From contig BCKL01000007.1 in the NCBI GenBank assembly GCA_001600635.1, forward strand, positions 768,303 to 832,302: 64,000 nt of DNA, written 5' to 3'. Origin of the DNA: Leucosporidium creatinivorum. Its lineage: Eukaryota; Basidiomycota; Microbotryomycetes; Leucosporidiales; Leucosporidiaceae. The notes beneath the pieces are model-generated. The model did no database searches and had not been told where the DNA came from. It saw only the letters and a program-made list of their open reading frames with translations. Of this stretch, positions 33,359 to 45,351 are shown piece by piece (within the stretch, counting starts at the first letter, position 1; each line of letters starts with the position of its first letter). The translations under genes and the position numbers were made by a program.

Positions 33359-36052
33359 ATGGTCTCTAGCAACACCAACGGTCACTCGAATGGTCACTCA
33401 AACGGCAGCAACGGCCACTCGAACGGGAGCAACGGTCACTCGAACGGAACCGCTCCCTACGACTACCTGCGCGAGCCTGGCTTCCAGCAGACCCATAAGC
33501 GCATCATCATCGTCGGGGGAGGCATGTCGGGCATTCAGATGGCCTACACCCTCAGTCGCAAGCACAAGAACGTCGAGTTTGTCATCTGTGAGCTTCTCGT
33601 CGGCAGTTCGAAGGATGAAGAGCTCGAGCTGACTATGTCATATTGCTCTGCAGATGAAGAGTGCGACTCGGAAGGCGGTACTTGGGTGCGTTCGACGGCT
33701 CGGCTCATCTTCGAGCTCGGCGATCACTCGAGTTCAAGAGCCAAGAGCTGACTTGTACCACCCATAGACTCGCAACCGCTACCCTGGAGTCCAATGTGAC
33801 GTCTACTCGGCCGTCTACCAGTTCACCTGGGCTCCTAACCCCCGCTGGAGCAAGATCTACGCTGAGGGCGGCGAGATCCTCAACTGTGAGTTACGTCTCG
33901 TCTGAGCCGCCTAGCGAACTCTTCGCTGACTTTCTGACCTACAACAGACATCAAGAACACCGTCTCCGACTTTGGTCTCTCCAAGTTCTTCCGTCTCAAG
34001 CACAAGGTCGTCGGCGCCACGTTCTCCGAAGCCAATGGCAAGTGGTCGGTTGACGTCCAAGGTCCCGGAGGAGTCTTCACCGACACCGCCGACATCTTCA
34101 TCTCTGCTATGGGCTGCCTCAACCTCTGGAAGTGGTGAGTGACATTTTCTGTCGAGATCGCCCCTCGGCGGAGCCAGAAGGGGCAGCCGAAATAGGCAAC
34201 GAGCTACAGAGCACCACTGACCTCTCGATCTTTAACCGCAGGCCTCAGCTTCCCGCCCGCGAGACCTTCAAGGGCACCCTCCTCCACTCGGCTGCCTGGC
34301 CCGAGGGCGGTAAGGAGCTGCTGGCCGGAAAGCGAGTCGCCGTCATCGGCAACGGCGCTTCTGCGGTCCAACTCGTACCGTCCATCGTCGGCACGGTGGA
34401 CAAGCTCGACTTCTTCTTCCGCACGGCCGGGTGGATGGGTGGCAAGCCGCGTAAGCTCAACCGCTCCCTCGCCGCCGAAACCCGAGTTCACCTTCTCTCG
34501 CCCCTACTCAGCTCCAGGAACTCAAGTCCTCAACTCCGACCACACGCCTACCTTCCACTACACCGAGGAGCAGAAGCAGAAGTGGGCTGAGGATCCCGAG
34601 TCCTTCATGAAGTACAGGCAGGCTATCGAAGCCGAGTACGATCATGGCCTCTGGGGCGCCCTCAACCGCGACAACCAGTATCAGCACACTCGCCGTGCCG
34701 CCATGCAGGCGCGAATGGAGGCCAAGATTGCCGACCCCGAGCTCCGCAAGAAGCTCATCCCCGACTTTCCTGCTGGATGCCGAAGGGTAACGCCCGAAGG
34801 TGAGCTGCGGCGCTGTTCCGTCTCCAAAAGCTTCTCGCTGAGCTCTTTCCCTCTCCCGCTATACAGATGGCTTTCTCGAAGCGCTGCAAGTCCCTCAGAC
34901 CGAGGTCCTTAACACTCCTCTCGCCGCCTTCACCGAAAAGGGCCTCCTTCTGGCCACCGGCGAGGAGCGAGAGTACGGTACGCTCCTTTTTAAGCATCTC
35001 TCAAGCTCTGAAGAGCAAGTGCTGATCCCCCTCGTCCCTTGCCTAGACGTCATCATCGCTGCTACCGGTTTCGAGACCAACTTCCGCCCTCCCTTCCCCA
35101 TCCGAGGTCTCGACGGCGTTGATTTGGCTCAGGTGAGTCTCACGCTTGCGCTTACAGGGAAGAGTAGGAATCTAAGCCGACTTCTCACGCTGCAGAAATG
35201 GACCGAGGACTATGCCCAGTCGTTCGGCGGAGTTGTTGTCGATGGCTTCCCCAACTATTTCAGTTTCATGGGCCCAGCGTCTCCCGTAGGACAAGGATCA
35301 ATCTTGTCCGCTATCGAGGTGAGTAGACGACGCAGCCCGGCGAGCGTTCGACACTCTCAAGTCGAAACCGCCTGCGCCGAGCTTGCAACTCTCGCTGACC
35401 GAGGTTTGACCACAGATGCAAAGTCACTACTTCTCGCAACTCCTCAACATCGTACAAGAGTCCCGCATCAAATATCTCGCCCCGAAGGCGGAGCGTGTGG
35501 CCCAGTACAACGAGCACCTCCAATCGCTCATGCCCGACCTCGTTTGGACGTCGCCCTGCAACTCGTGGTTCAAGGATGGGGCGACCGGTCGCATCGTCGC
35601 GGGATATCGTGAGTCATAGCCTCTTACCCGCCTCTCCTCAGCGGTCGGGTGTAGCGTGGAGCGCACCTCTCGTCATCGCCGAGCACCGAGCTGACCGAAT
35701 CCTCTCCTCCCTCGCCACATCAGCTGGCAGCATGTGGCACTGTGAGCATTCTCAAATCTAAGTACTGTCACTATTGAAGCTTTTGAGCTGACCCTGACTC
35801 TACTGCAGACTCCAAGACGATTGCGAAGCCGAGGTTGGAGGACTTCGACATCACCTGTGCGTTGCTTCCAGCTTCCTTCGCCATTTAGACGCCGAGCTGA
35901 CTCGTCTTCGGTCCACAGATCAGCACAAGAACCCCTACACTTATCTCGCCAACGGATGGGTCGACGGAGAGGAAGACTTCGCCTACACGAAGCCCGAAGC
36001 CGGCCTCGACTCTCTCCCCTGGACACGATACCTCGCCGCTGGCGCTCAGTAG
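33359..36052 (+). CDS. Baeyer-Villiger-type flavin monooxygenase 2
   Basis: About 13 exons give close to 600 aa. It opens with N-G-H-S-N-G-S repeats (33377-33450), then V-G-G-G-M-S-G-I-Q for FAD, R-Y-P-G-V-Q-C-D-V-Y, the fingerprint F-K-G-T-L-L-H-S-A-A-W-P (exact F-x-G-x-x-x-H-x-x-x-W-P), V-I-G-N-G-A-S-A-V-Q for NADPH and A-T-G-F-E-T. The 61-nt intron at 34451-34511 is required to reach the frame with F-H-Y-T-E-E-Q-K. It resembles BVMO 1 in layout (same motif order, C-terminal Y-T-Y-L-x-N-x and N-G-Y/N-G-W) but sequence between motifs differs a good deal, so they are old paralogues likely acting on different ketones or sides of one molecule. Last gene of the cluster. Confidence 0.9.
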
Positions 36053-36310
36053 ACTTTGGAAGTAACCGCACATTGTACGAAATCGAGAATCATCCTTTTG
36101 TCTGTCTTCTCTCTCTACGAGTCAACAGCGAGGCTACTTCGCCGAACTCACAGCGGCCGATACACGGGGCTCGGCGAAAGATCGGGTCAAAGAGATAATG
36201 TTACGACAGATGACTACTAGTGAAGATACTGCGAAGACACTAATAACGACACCACTAGGAGATCGAGCCCGAGATCACCCATCGCCCAGTCCGAACTCGG
36301 CCCATTCTCC

Positions 36311-37584
36311 TCAGCTCCGAGCCCTCCTCTTCTCCTCCTCCCACGCGCCCACCTCCTTCGACCTGACTCCCTGCTTCCCCATCATCTTCCTCAGGTCCTC
36401 CCTATCAAGCTCCATGCCCTCCCTCTTGCCAAACTCCTTCCTCGGCGACCGAAGCGAGGCGAGGTGGACGAAGCGGTCGTCTTGCGCCGAGTTGTAGGGC
36501 GTGTGCTCCTCCACTTCCTCCTCGGTCTCTTCTGATACAGCGCCGATGGTGGTGTTGGGCGATGAAGTGCGAGTGGTGAGACGCGGGCGAGCAGCGGAGG
36601 AGGGGATAGAGGAGAAGCGAAAAGAGGAGGAGTCGGAGCCGAAGCGAGAAGGTGAGGAGAGGGAGGGGAGGAAGCTGGCGTGGCGCATGGGAGCGCGGGG
36701 AGTGTCACTGATGTACGAGCCTCTGGGGAGAGGCGAGCGAGGGAGAGGAGCGGGAGTGCTGAAGAGGGTCGAGCGGCGGTAGTCCGAGCGGAGCGACCGC
36801 TGCTTGAGCTGCTCGTCGACCTCGCCTAGAAGCATGTGAGGGCGGTTACTGCGAAGGCGTTGCATGGTGCGAGCAGCGCGGGCTGCATGGTCGATGGAAG
36901 GGTTGGGGAATGGAGCGGGCGAGATGGCCTCAGCGATGAAGGGCGAGCCGAGGTCGAGCCGAGGGCTTGAGGGAGGCGAGGATGAGGGCAAAGAGGAGGA
37001 GGAGGACTCCGAGTCCGAAGTAGTGCTGCCGCTGTCCGAGTCGTCGTCCGAGGAAGTGAAGAGGTGCTCCGAGTGCACGTCCTCGCCATCGCTGGTGCTC
37101 GACTCCTTCTCCTCTTTCTCCTCCTCCTCGACCGAAGTCTCTTCCTCGTTCTCGCAGCTGTTGATCCCCTCCCTGACCACGTCGACGGCTGAAGAGACCT
37201 CGACACGGCAAGGCGACTCGACTTGCGGCTCGGCGCTGGCTTCGGCGGCGTTGTCGGTAGGGGTGTGCTGCTCCTCGGTCGAGGTTGGCCATTCGTCAAG
37301 CGTGGAGGAGTCTGATGAGTTGCTGTTGATGAAGTCTTGCCCGGCAATCTGTGTGCGACAAGCGAGACATGGGTCAGCCTCCCGTTCTGAGAGCGCGCGA
37401 GAGGAATGCGACGAGAGCGGGAGGAAGGATAACTCACCATGACAGCGACAGGGAAGCGACTCTGCGAGATGAGGACAGGTGCAGAGATGCTGGTGATGAT
37501 GCTCTTGCCCTTGTTCTTGCGCACGAGCTTCGAGCGGAGCTTGTTGGAGAAGGAAGCGACCCGCTTGAGGAGCTTGACGGCCAT
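36311..37584 (-). CDS. Acidic Ser-rich protein of unknown function
   Basis: Two exons (37584-37438, 37348-36311) give 394 aa. I do not recognise it. The first 45 residues are basic (L-L-K-R-V-A-S-F-S-N-K-L-R-S-K-L-V-R-K-N) and could form an amphipathic or nucleolar/mitochondrial-type leader. Next comes a long Glu/Ser/Asp block (E-E-E-E-K-E-E-K-E and S-S-D-D-D-S-D-S) with casein-kinase-like sites, then a Ser/Pro/Arg-rich part with repeated S-P-R motifs, and a charged C-terminus (R-E-D-L-R-K-M-M-G-K-Q-G). Wholly disordered in appearance. Codon use is like the neighbours. It borders the cluster but has no enzyme features, so it is probably outside it. Confidence 0.65.
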
Positions 37585-39411
37585 GCTGGTGGGAGGGGAG
37601 GGAACAGGTGAAGGGTGGTAGTAGTGAGAGTTGAAGAGGAGTGTATAGAGTGATGTGCTAGCGAGCAGGAGGGAGCGCAGAGGGTAGAGCTGAGAGAGCA
37701 GTGAAAACTAGGAAGGCAAGAGACGAGCGACCTCTCCGAGAGCCTTTTGTAGTCCTCCGCTAGGGCTCGCCGAGGCAGAGATGGCTGGTCGCTGAGCTTG
37801 GGTCATAGGAGTAGTACCAGTCGATAGGGGCACAGCTGCATCCCTACAGACCTCACAGCTGCCTGATCACTTTCGACCGAGACGCTCGACTGCGATTCCC
37901 CTCTTCTGCGTCCTCTCCCACCTCGTCAGCTGACTCACAGCAAGCTATGGATGGTGAAGGAGGGTAGGCTGGCCATGAGAACGAAATTAAGAAAACCCTC
38001 TGCCAGCTTTTCGGCCCAGTAGCACTCTCCCTTCGACCTCGGCGACGACGAGGACACTTCCCCTCCGAACGGGTGGGCGCTGCTACATCGCGAGAGCATC
38101 CAGCTGTCCATGTAGTACCATACTGAGTCCTTCAAACCTCCTTCCGCACCATCCTGCTCGGGCAAAGCACGTCGCCCGGATCGAACGCTGCACCGAGCGA
38201 TAGGGGCCTGTGCAAAAAGCGGCCGTCATCTTCCCGCCTCCACGTCGACTGGAGCAGCGTCGAGCTGTACCCCACTACACACCGCATCGGGCACGAGGTA
38301 CTGAATCGAAGGGAGGCGATTCGAGCTCCTCCTCCCTCCTTCTGAGCCCTCCGCTGGTGAAGAGGCGAGCTCGAGCCGAGTCTGTCACAAAGCAGATAGT
38401 GCTTGAAGAAAGCAGAAGTGTCGACGAGAGCGAAGAGTCGAGCAAGACGAACGAGGAAGCAAACAGAGCTCGCAGAACACGTCGAGTCTTTTCAGAGGCA
38501 GGGCATTACGAACCGAGTAAGCACCGAGTTAGTCCTCGAGACTAATGGTCAATTGTGGTCCTGCTTACTCGGCTACATGCACTTTCAAGAGAGAGGAGAC
38601 TTTGTATCCCTACAGATGAGCTCACTCCTCAGCTGTGCAGTCGAGGCCTGTGAACGACTCGACCGAACCCGCCGTTACGCTGCGCCGAGCGCCTTCCTCC
38701 TGCTCTCTACGAGTCACGCGGCTCACAGAAGCACACTGAGCACTTGTGTAGAGAGTTCGCACTCCTTCAGAGCTCTCTTGACCCTGCTTGTCACGAGTGT
38801 ACGGTCCTCACCCTTCGAGCTGAGCCCAGTGGAGCAACCGCCCTGGCACCCTCAGCTTCCTTTCTTCCCACCTTACGCCTTGAGCCATCCCAGCGACCTC
38901 ACTCGTACATTTGAGTACTCTTAGTCTGAGTACTCTTACTGTACCGACGGAATCCCCCTACAGCGCAAAGTCTCCCCTTTAGGGCGGCGGCGCCTGACCT
39001 TGCGCGGCGGGACAGCTTCCCCGTTGCGCTCCTCGTCCTAGCAGCGAAGATAAGATAGCCGGCTCACCTTATAGAACAAAGAGCTTGATGCCTCCTTCGT
39101 AGCTTCTCAGCAGCAGCGTGGTAGCAAGAACACGGGCAGAGGTGGGAGGTCAGCGATCTCGGCTTGGTGAAAGGAGAAACGGCCCGCCGGTCTCCCTCCT
39201 CCGCAATCCCCTTAGCCGAAGCGTAGAGCGCGACCCGACGCAGCAACAGGCTATGATGGCGTGGTTGGGGACTCTCGGGAGTCATCAGCTTGCTCGCCTC
39301 ACCGCGCGAAGCGTCAATTTGAACACTCGCTCATGGCTCGGCGAAAGCAAACCTCGTCCCTCGCCTTCCCAAACCCCATAGCTCTCGAAACTCATCCCGA
39401 CAGTCGGCTCT
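37585..39411. other. Gene-poor stretch right of the cluster
   Basis: About 1.8 kb. Open stretches exist (for example 38403-38924 on +) but show no family motifs, no steady codon bias and no matching splice sites. A near-tandem 12-mer, TGAGTACTCTTA, occurs twice at 38912-38938. The part next to 37585 is probably the promoter of the acidic protein gene. Confidence 0.4.
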
Positions 39412-40195
39412 ACTTGAAAGCTCCGACGTTCGGGGTGGACTGGAGGGAGTGCCGGGCGCAGCGAGAGGGAGTTGCCTTGTCGAAGGAATGGGCGCCGAGC
39501 TTGGGAGAGAGACCGACGACGCTGCGAATAGAAGGACAGGTGAGGTTCAGCTACAGGGTATCTGAGCTAGTCTCTGCTGATGTACAGCTCCTTCTGCTCG
39601 CTCAGCGTCTCTGCTGCATCTTCCGACGCTCCAGCGCTCCCTCTCCCTTTCCTCCTCTCCCCTCGGCGCTCCGCTGCACTACAACCGAGCCAGCGAGGAA
39701 GTGAATACTTACCTGTAGACTTCAGTACACTTGGGGATCACCGAGAAGCCCACAGCCTCGAAAGCTGCAGGAGAGGGAGGACTTGTAGCGCGCCTCCCGT
39801 CGACGCTTGAGGAGCACTTGCTCGCGGCTCCTCGTTGCGAAGGGCTACTGTGTGAGTAGCAGCAGCCTGTAGGTATGCACCACTGGGATGGCTTGGGTTG
39901 GGTGGGAAGTCTATAGCGGTCTTCCCATCGCTGAGGAGGGGCAAAGGACAGCGAGCTCCTCGGGCGCTTCAGTCTCAGTTCGAGCTTGCTCAACGAGGAG
40001 CAGGCTGCGAGAGCTGTTGGGAGGCTTCAAGCGGTCGTCCCAGGATCGTGAGTGAGATTGCTCCCCAGCGCCACAAGAGCGGGAGCAACTGCTGCTGCGC
40101 TCCTTCGCTGAGAGAGGTTGGAGGTCGACGAGCACTTCACGCGAGGAAGAGTCGGGCCTTGATCCAGTGGCAGAGCCTATTACAGAGGCCTGCAC
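39412..40195 (-). CDS. Possible small gene, unassigned
   Basis: On the minus strand a run ending in F-S-V-I-P-K-C-T-E-V-Y meets a good GTAAGT donor near 39716, and a TTCGCAG acceptor near 39529 leads into S-V-V-G-L-S-P-K-L-G-A-H-S-F-D-K and a stop near 39412. Upstream, about 39911-40195, an open frame is rich in Ser/Arg (S-S-R-E-V-L-V-D-L-Q-P). The ORFs differ in frame, so more introns would be needed, and the plus strand over 39300-39540 is open too. I do not recognise a family. Coordinates are only an outer estimate. Confidence 0.2.
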
Positions 40196-40541
40196 TCACG
40201 AGAGCGAGAGCACCATGCTTGAGGATGCTGCACGCAACGGCTCACTCCGGAAGGATGTGGCAGGAGAGCAAGAGAGGAGCGAGCGAGACGAGCTCGATTT
40301 CGAGACTTGGCGAAGCTCGGACTTCCTCGCTGCGCCGTCTGCTCCACGACCAAGCTGCAGATTGCTAGACTGCCTCCAGCTGTACTTGGGACATGCTGCA
40401 GGATCTTCGGGAGCCCCTCGTAGTCCTCTGTGGCTTCCCTCTCCTGTCCAAGTCTCGGCGCAAGATGATAATCGGATCGGGGCAGCGTTTGAATTCACTC
40501 TATGCAGGATTGTTGATGCTACTTCACTCGCCACTCGTGCC

Positions 40542-43500
40542 CTACAGATCCTTCTTGACCAGGGACGCCTCCAGCTTCTTCTCGTCCTCAATTTCCAACA
40601 GCCGGTTCTCCTCAGCCCTCCTCGCTTCCCTACGCTCAATACCGCGAGTGATGACGGGCTTGGGCTGGTTATCGGCGAAGAAGTGCTTGAGAACGATCTC
40701 GGCGATCCATGATCCTCCGTAGTCGAGCACCATGACGGTGCAGAGCTGGAAGCGGAACTGAGGTGGAAGGTGAGGTCAGCGACGAGCAGAGAAACACGGC
40801 GGCGAAAGCAAAACGTACCGAGCTCTTCATCTCGACGAGCTGGAGCCAGCGGTTGAACTCGGGGACAAAGTCGGTGGCTCCTGAGAAGGCGACAGCGGCG
40901 ACTCCGAGCAGTCCGTAGAAGAGCGCCGAGTTCTCGGTGATGCCCTCGCGGAAGGGACGTCCCTGTAGGTAGGCAGCGTTAGCGGGCTACGGGGGAGAAG
41001 CACGCTCGGGACCACGCACCTGAAAGTTGATGGCGAAGGTCGACACTTGCTGCGAGAGCGAGATGAGGTAGATGGCCGAGTTGAGGAGGTTGGGCGAGTA
41101 CTTGGCCTCGAGGTCGACGGGGATGCCAGCGCGGGGCTCGTAGACCTCGCAAAGGTTGGTGAGGTACAGGAAGGCGACGACGTGGATGGCGAACTGAGCC
41201 AGGATCGAGAAGACGACGTAGACGTTGAAAATGCTCGACAGAGGTCGCTCCTTGGAGAGCTTGTCGACGGGCTGTAGCGAAGCAGAGGTCAGCATGTGAG
41301 AGCGAGGATGAGAAGTAATAACGTACGCGAGCGCGCGAGATGCACATGAAGCACACGCTCATGAGGATGCCCGTGATGGTGACCTGGTAATCGCCGAACT
41401 TGATGCCTTGGAGGTACTGAACGGAGAGAGCCCACGCCGAGATGAGACAGTTGAGGGCGAGGATCTTGTACATCTGGATCGTGGCGACGAGGGTGCAGCG
41501 GCCTTGACGGATGATGTTGACGATGGCGACGACGTTGGACAGCTTCGAGGTGAAGGGGGCGGCGACCGAGGCGTCTCCGAGCTTGATCTGGGGCACCTCC
41601 TGGTCCTCCTCCATGCTGCTGAGCTGCTCCATGATGGCCGAGGAGTCGAACTGTAGGAGCCATGATCAGCATCCAACTCATCGACCGACCGCGAAGACTG
41701 ACCTTGGTAGCCTTTCCAGCCTTGCGATCAGCACCAACAGCGGCGGCGGCAGCCTTCTGAGCAGCGACAGCCTCGGGGTACAGGTCGGCGATGATGGCGG
41801 GAACGGGAGGAGGAGGCTGCTTGAAGCGAGCGGTGATGTTGAGCTGCTGCTCGTAGATCTTCTTGGCGCGCTCCTTCTTCTGGTGCTCGAGGATGGCCTT
41901 GAGGTCGTCCTCGGTTCCGTTGAGGAGGGCCACTCCAATGTTGGCCTGCTTGAGCGCTCCGACATCGTTGGTTCCGTCTCCAGCCATGAGGGTGATGTAG
42001 CCGAGCGACTTGAGCGTGGTGAGGATGAACTCCTTCTGGGCGGGCGAGACGCGAGCGTAGACCCAGGTGTTCTGGACGAGGATGTGCCACGACTCGGGCT
42101 GGTCGGCGTATTGACGGAGGGCGGCGCCGGTCATGCAGATGTCGTACTTCTCGAAGAGCGAGACGTCGATGGGCGCGTCGGCGCTGACGGGGATGATAAC
42201 GGACTCGTCGGGAGTCCTCCAGGTGAGGTCTGCTCGTGAAGAGAAGTGTCAGCTCCAGGTCGCTACACTCGTCGAGAAGGCGACTCACCCGACTCGCTAG
42301 TAGCTCCCTCGCGCTGGTCGAGGATGAGCACATCGCGGTCGACAATCTCGACCTCGCGAGCGACGTGGGCGGCGGTAAGGGGGTTGTCTCCAGTAATCAT
42401 GACGCAGCGGTGGGAAGAGTCGTTGAGGTCGCGAAGGGTCTTGATGGCGTCGGGCTTGAGAGGGCAGTGGAAGACGAGGAAACCGGCAAACTCGAGCTCG
42501 GCCTCGACCTTCTCGCGAGTGATGGTGGTCATCTACGAGAGAGAAGTATGTCAGCAAAGATCTAACAAGACCGAGACTTTTCGAACTCACCTCCTTGGCG
42601 CCGAGGTCGACCCACTTGTAACCGAGGGCGAGGACACGAGATCCACGCTGAGCATACCACTTGTAAGTCGACTCGTAGTGAGCAGGGATCGACCTGTACA
42701 TCTTCTTGAGCGTCTCAGGAGCGCCCTTGACGGCAACGAGTCCGCGCTGACCGCTCTTGGGTGAAGTGACGGTCGAGATGGTGGACATGCGCTTGAGCTG
42801 CGACGAGAATTGGAAACGACGCTTGACGGTGACCTGGGCGTGGTGGATCGACTCGGAGCCTTCGGTGGGGGCAATCTTGTCACCGGCCGAGAGCTTCCAG
42901 TTGAGGGCGTCGAGGGTGGTCTTCTCCATGGGGTCGCCGACGACGCCATCATCAAGGAGGACGAGGGCGTGGGCCGAGGCGAGGGTGAGGGCGGTCTCGT
43001 ACGAGGTCTCTTTGATGGCGACGAGCTCCTTGGGGTCCCTGGGGCTAGCATACGGGAGGAAGGTTAGTTTGGCGTCGACAAGAGTAGCCGAAGCGAGAAT
43101 CCTGACTTGACGCCGACGACTCCCTCGACGACGAGGTTCTCTCCAGTGATGGTTCCAGTCTTGTCGAAGCAGCAGATGTCGACGCGTCCGGCGAAGGGAA
43201 TGCGGAAGGGCTCAGTGCAGAAGATGGCTGCGAGGAGCATAGGGTCAGCTGGGCTCGCCGGCTGAGGAGCTGGATCGACGTACAGTACTTGGACAGGGCG
43301 ACGAGGGAAGCGTTGACGGCCATCGAGAGCTCCATAGGAAGCTCGGGAGGGACAACCGAGGTGATGATGATGACACAGTCGAGGAGGAGCTTGGAACGCT
43401 TGCGGTCCTGCTCGACACCTGTTGCGCGAGAAGGTCAGCTGTAGCTCCTCGGGAGCACGAAATACTGAACTCACCCTTGACCCAGACGTAGGCACTGGCG

Positions 43501-45218
43501 GCGAGGGCGAAGACGAGGAGGAAGGCGATGAAGAGGAAGCTCTCGACGTTGTTGGCCGAGACTGTCTCGGTGGAGAAGATCATGGTCCTGATGAGCTGTC
43601 CTTGCGAAGTGCCGAAACCAGTGCGGAGAACGACGGCGAGACAGCCACCATCGGGGGCTGTTCGAGTGCGAAAGGCGGTCAGCGAGCGAAGGCGGAAGAG
43701 CGGCCCCCTTTGGAAACGCACCGGCGAGCTTCTCCTTGATGTCGATACCGGTAGCCTGGAGGACCTTGGTTCCTCCGAAGAGAACACTGTTGCGGTCGAC
43801 GCCGTCGATGTCGAGGGGCTCGGATCCTGGGCGAAGCTCGACCGACTCCTTGAGGAGGGGGGTCGACTCTCCCGAAAGCATGGCCTCGTTCACGATGCAG
43901 GAGCCACGAAGGAGGAGGAGGTCGCAGGGGACTCCCGAGTCTTCCTTGGTGCGGACTGTGGGATGAGCGAGGTTAGCGAGAGCAGGCTGAGAGCGTCGAG
44001 AAGGACTCACCAATCGAGACGAGGTCGCCGGGGAGGAGCTCATCGGTTTGAATCTCGATCCACTTGCCCTCGCGGCGAGTCTGGATGTTGTAGGGCTTGA
44101 TGGACATGGAGCGGAACTCGCCAACCGTGCGAAGGCGCTGTTGAAGGCGAAAAGGCTAGTCAGCTCGGCTTTCGACTCGGAAACATCGAAAGCGACTCAC
44201 CTGGAAGCAAGTGGTGCACTCGAAGACGATGAGCATGAACAGGGTGAAGAGCGAGTAGTACCAGTACTCGTCCAAGCACCACAAGCCGACGCAGAAGACC
44301 TGGAAGACGAAGAAGGGCGCGACGGCATGCTCGGCAAAGAGCTCCGAGAAGGTGGGGACGGGGATGTCGAAGATGTTCTTGCCAAAGTCGCGGCGGACGG
44401 CGTCGACCTTCTCGGCCGTCTCGAGTCCTTGGGAGGGTTGGAAGGTGGAGAGAGGGGGAGCGGCGTCGCAGGGGTAGGCGATGCGCGAGAAGGAGCGAGT
44501 GTCGGGGGAGAAGAGGTACTTGTCGCGTTGGTAGGAGAAGAAGATGAGAGGGTAGGTTCCAGGACGCTGTTCCGATATGAAGGAGCGGGTGAGCTGGGGT
44601 GCAACTTGAGCGCGAAGGGTAAGAAAGGGATGGAAGCGCACCTCGGTCCTCTCGAGCCTGACAATCTCTCCCTTGCCGCGGTGCACATGAGGGATAACCT
44701 TGACCTTCTGAGCCGTATCAATGTCGGTGACCTGTAGGAGAAGCAGGTTCAGCTTTCTTGAGCGAGACAGCACGCGTAATCGCCCCGAGCCCGAGAGATG
44801 GAAGGGTGGCGGCGGATTCTGAACGTACATGCCTGGCTTCTCCTCGGGAGCGGAAGCTGACGCTCCAGCGGGTGAAGAGGAAAGAGAGAGCGTGACCTCC
44901 GAACAGGACGATGGAGAGGAGGAAAGACCATTCTACACGTAGGAAGCGAGCGAGCAAGGCGTGCGTCGTCGGAGGTCAGCTTCGGCTGTTCTGCGAGAAG
45001 CTGTAGGGGAGCAGGGGCTGCTGCTCACCGATTGATTTGATGTATGTATCGTAATGACCGTAGAAAGCGTAAGCGGCCAAAGGGTAAGCGATGAGCCAAG
45101 GGCCGATGTAGACCCTGGCGTAGAGGGGCAAAGGAGTGACCAAAGTTAAGCCTGCAACGTCTGGTGAGGTGACATCCACTTGTCCCCCAGGGAACGGCGC
45201 AGTCTTGAGTGTCGCCAT
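40542..45218 (-). CDS. SPF1: P5A-type P-type ATPase (Spf1-like, ER)
   Basis: About 15 exons give some 1,200 aa. P-type ATPase hallmarks: S-G-E-S-T-P in the actuator domain, phosphorylation loop [11 protein letters not shown], and the hinge [14 protein letters not shown]. The N-terminus ([16 protein letters not shown]) and L-N-G-T-E-D-D mark subfamily P5A, the ER Spf1/ATP13A1 proteins that pull misplaced transmembrane helices out of the ER membrane (established). Start chosen at 45218 (M-A-T-L-K-T-A); a longer in-frame start at 45353 (M-A-S-S-L-E-K) exists but would overlap the start codon of the divergent Bud21-like gene, and its residues are low-complexity. The C-terminus is charged ([15 protein letters not shown]). 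Confidence 0.9.
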
Positions 45219-45351
45219 CGCTCTGTAGGCTGTACCAGAATCAAACGAGAGAAGCGGCGAGAGGGAGACCTGGGTCGGGGTCGATTTCGAGGACTTAGAA
45301 AGTGCGGCGCTGAAGCTTGGACTTGAACCACATTTCTCGAGACTTGAAGCC
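45219..45351. promoter_or_regulatory. Compact divergent promoter, SPF1 / Bud21-like
   Basis: 133 nt between the preferred P5A ATPase start and the Bud21-like start. If the upstream ATPase ATG at 45353 were used, the two start codons would overlap in the tetranucleotide CATG at 45351-45354. Confidence 0.5.

Noticed and set aside
34451-34486. 36-nt intron in BVMO 2 ending at CCCGAG
   Set aside because: Wrong phase and too short; the 61-nt intron ending CTACTCAG restores the frame.
38403-38924. 173-codon open frame on the plus strand
   Set aside because: No ATG-proximal conservation, no recognisable domain and no consistent splice sites; treated as chance in GC-rich DNA.
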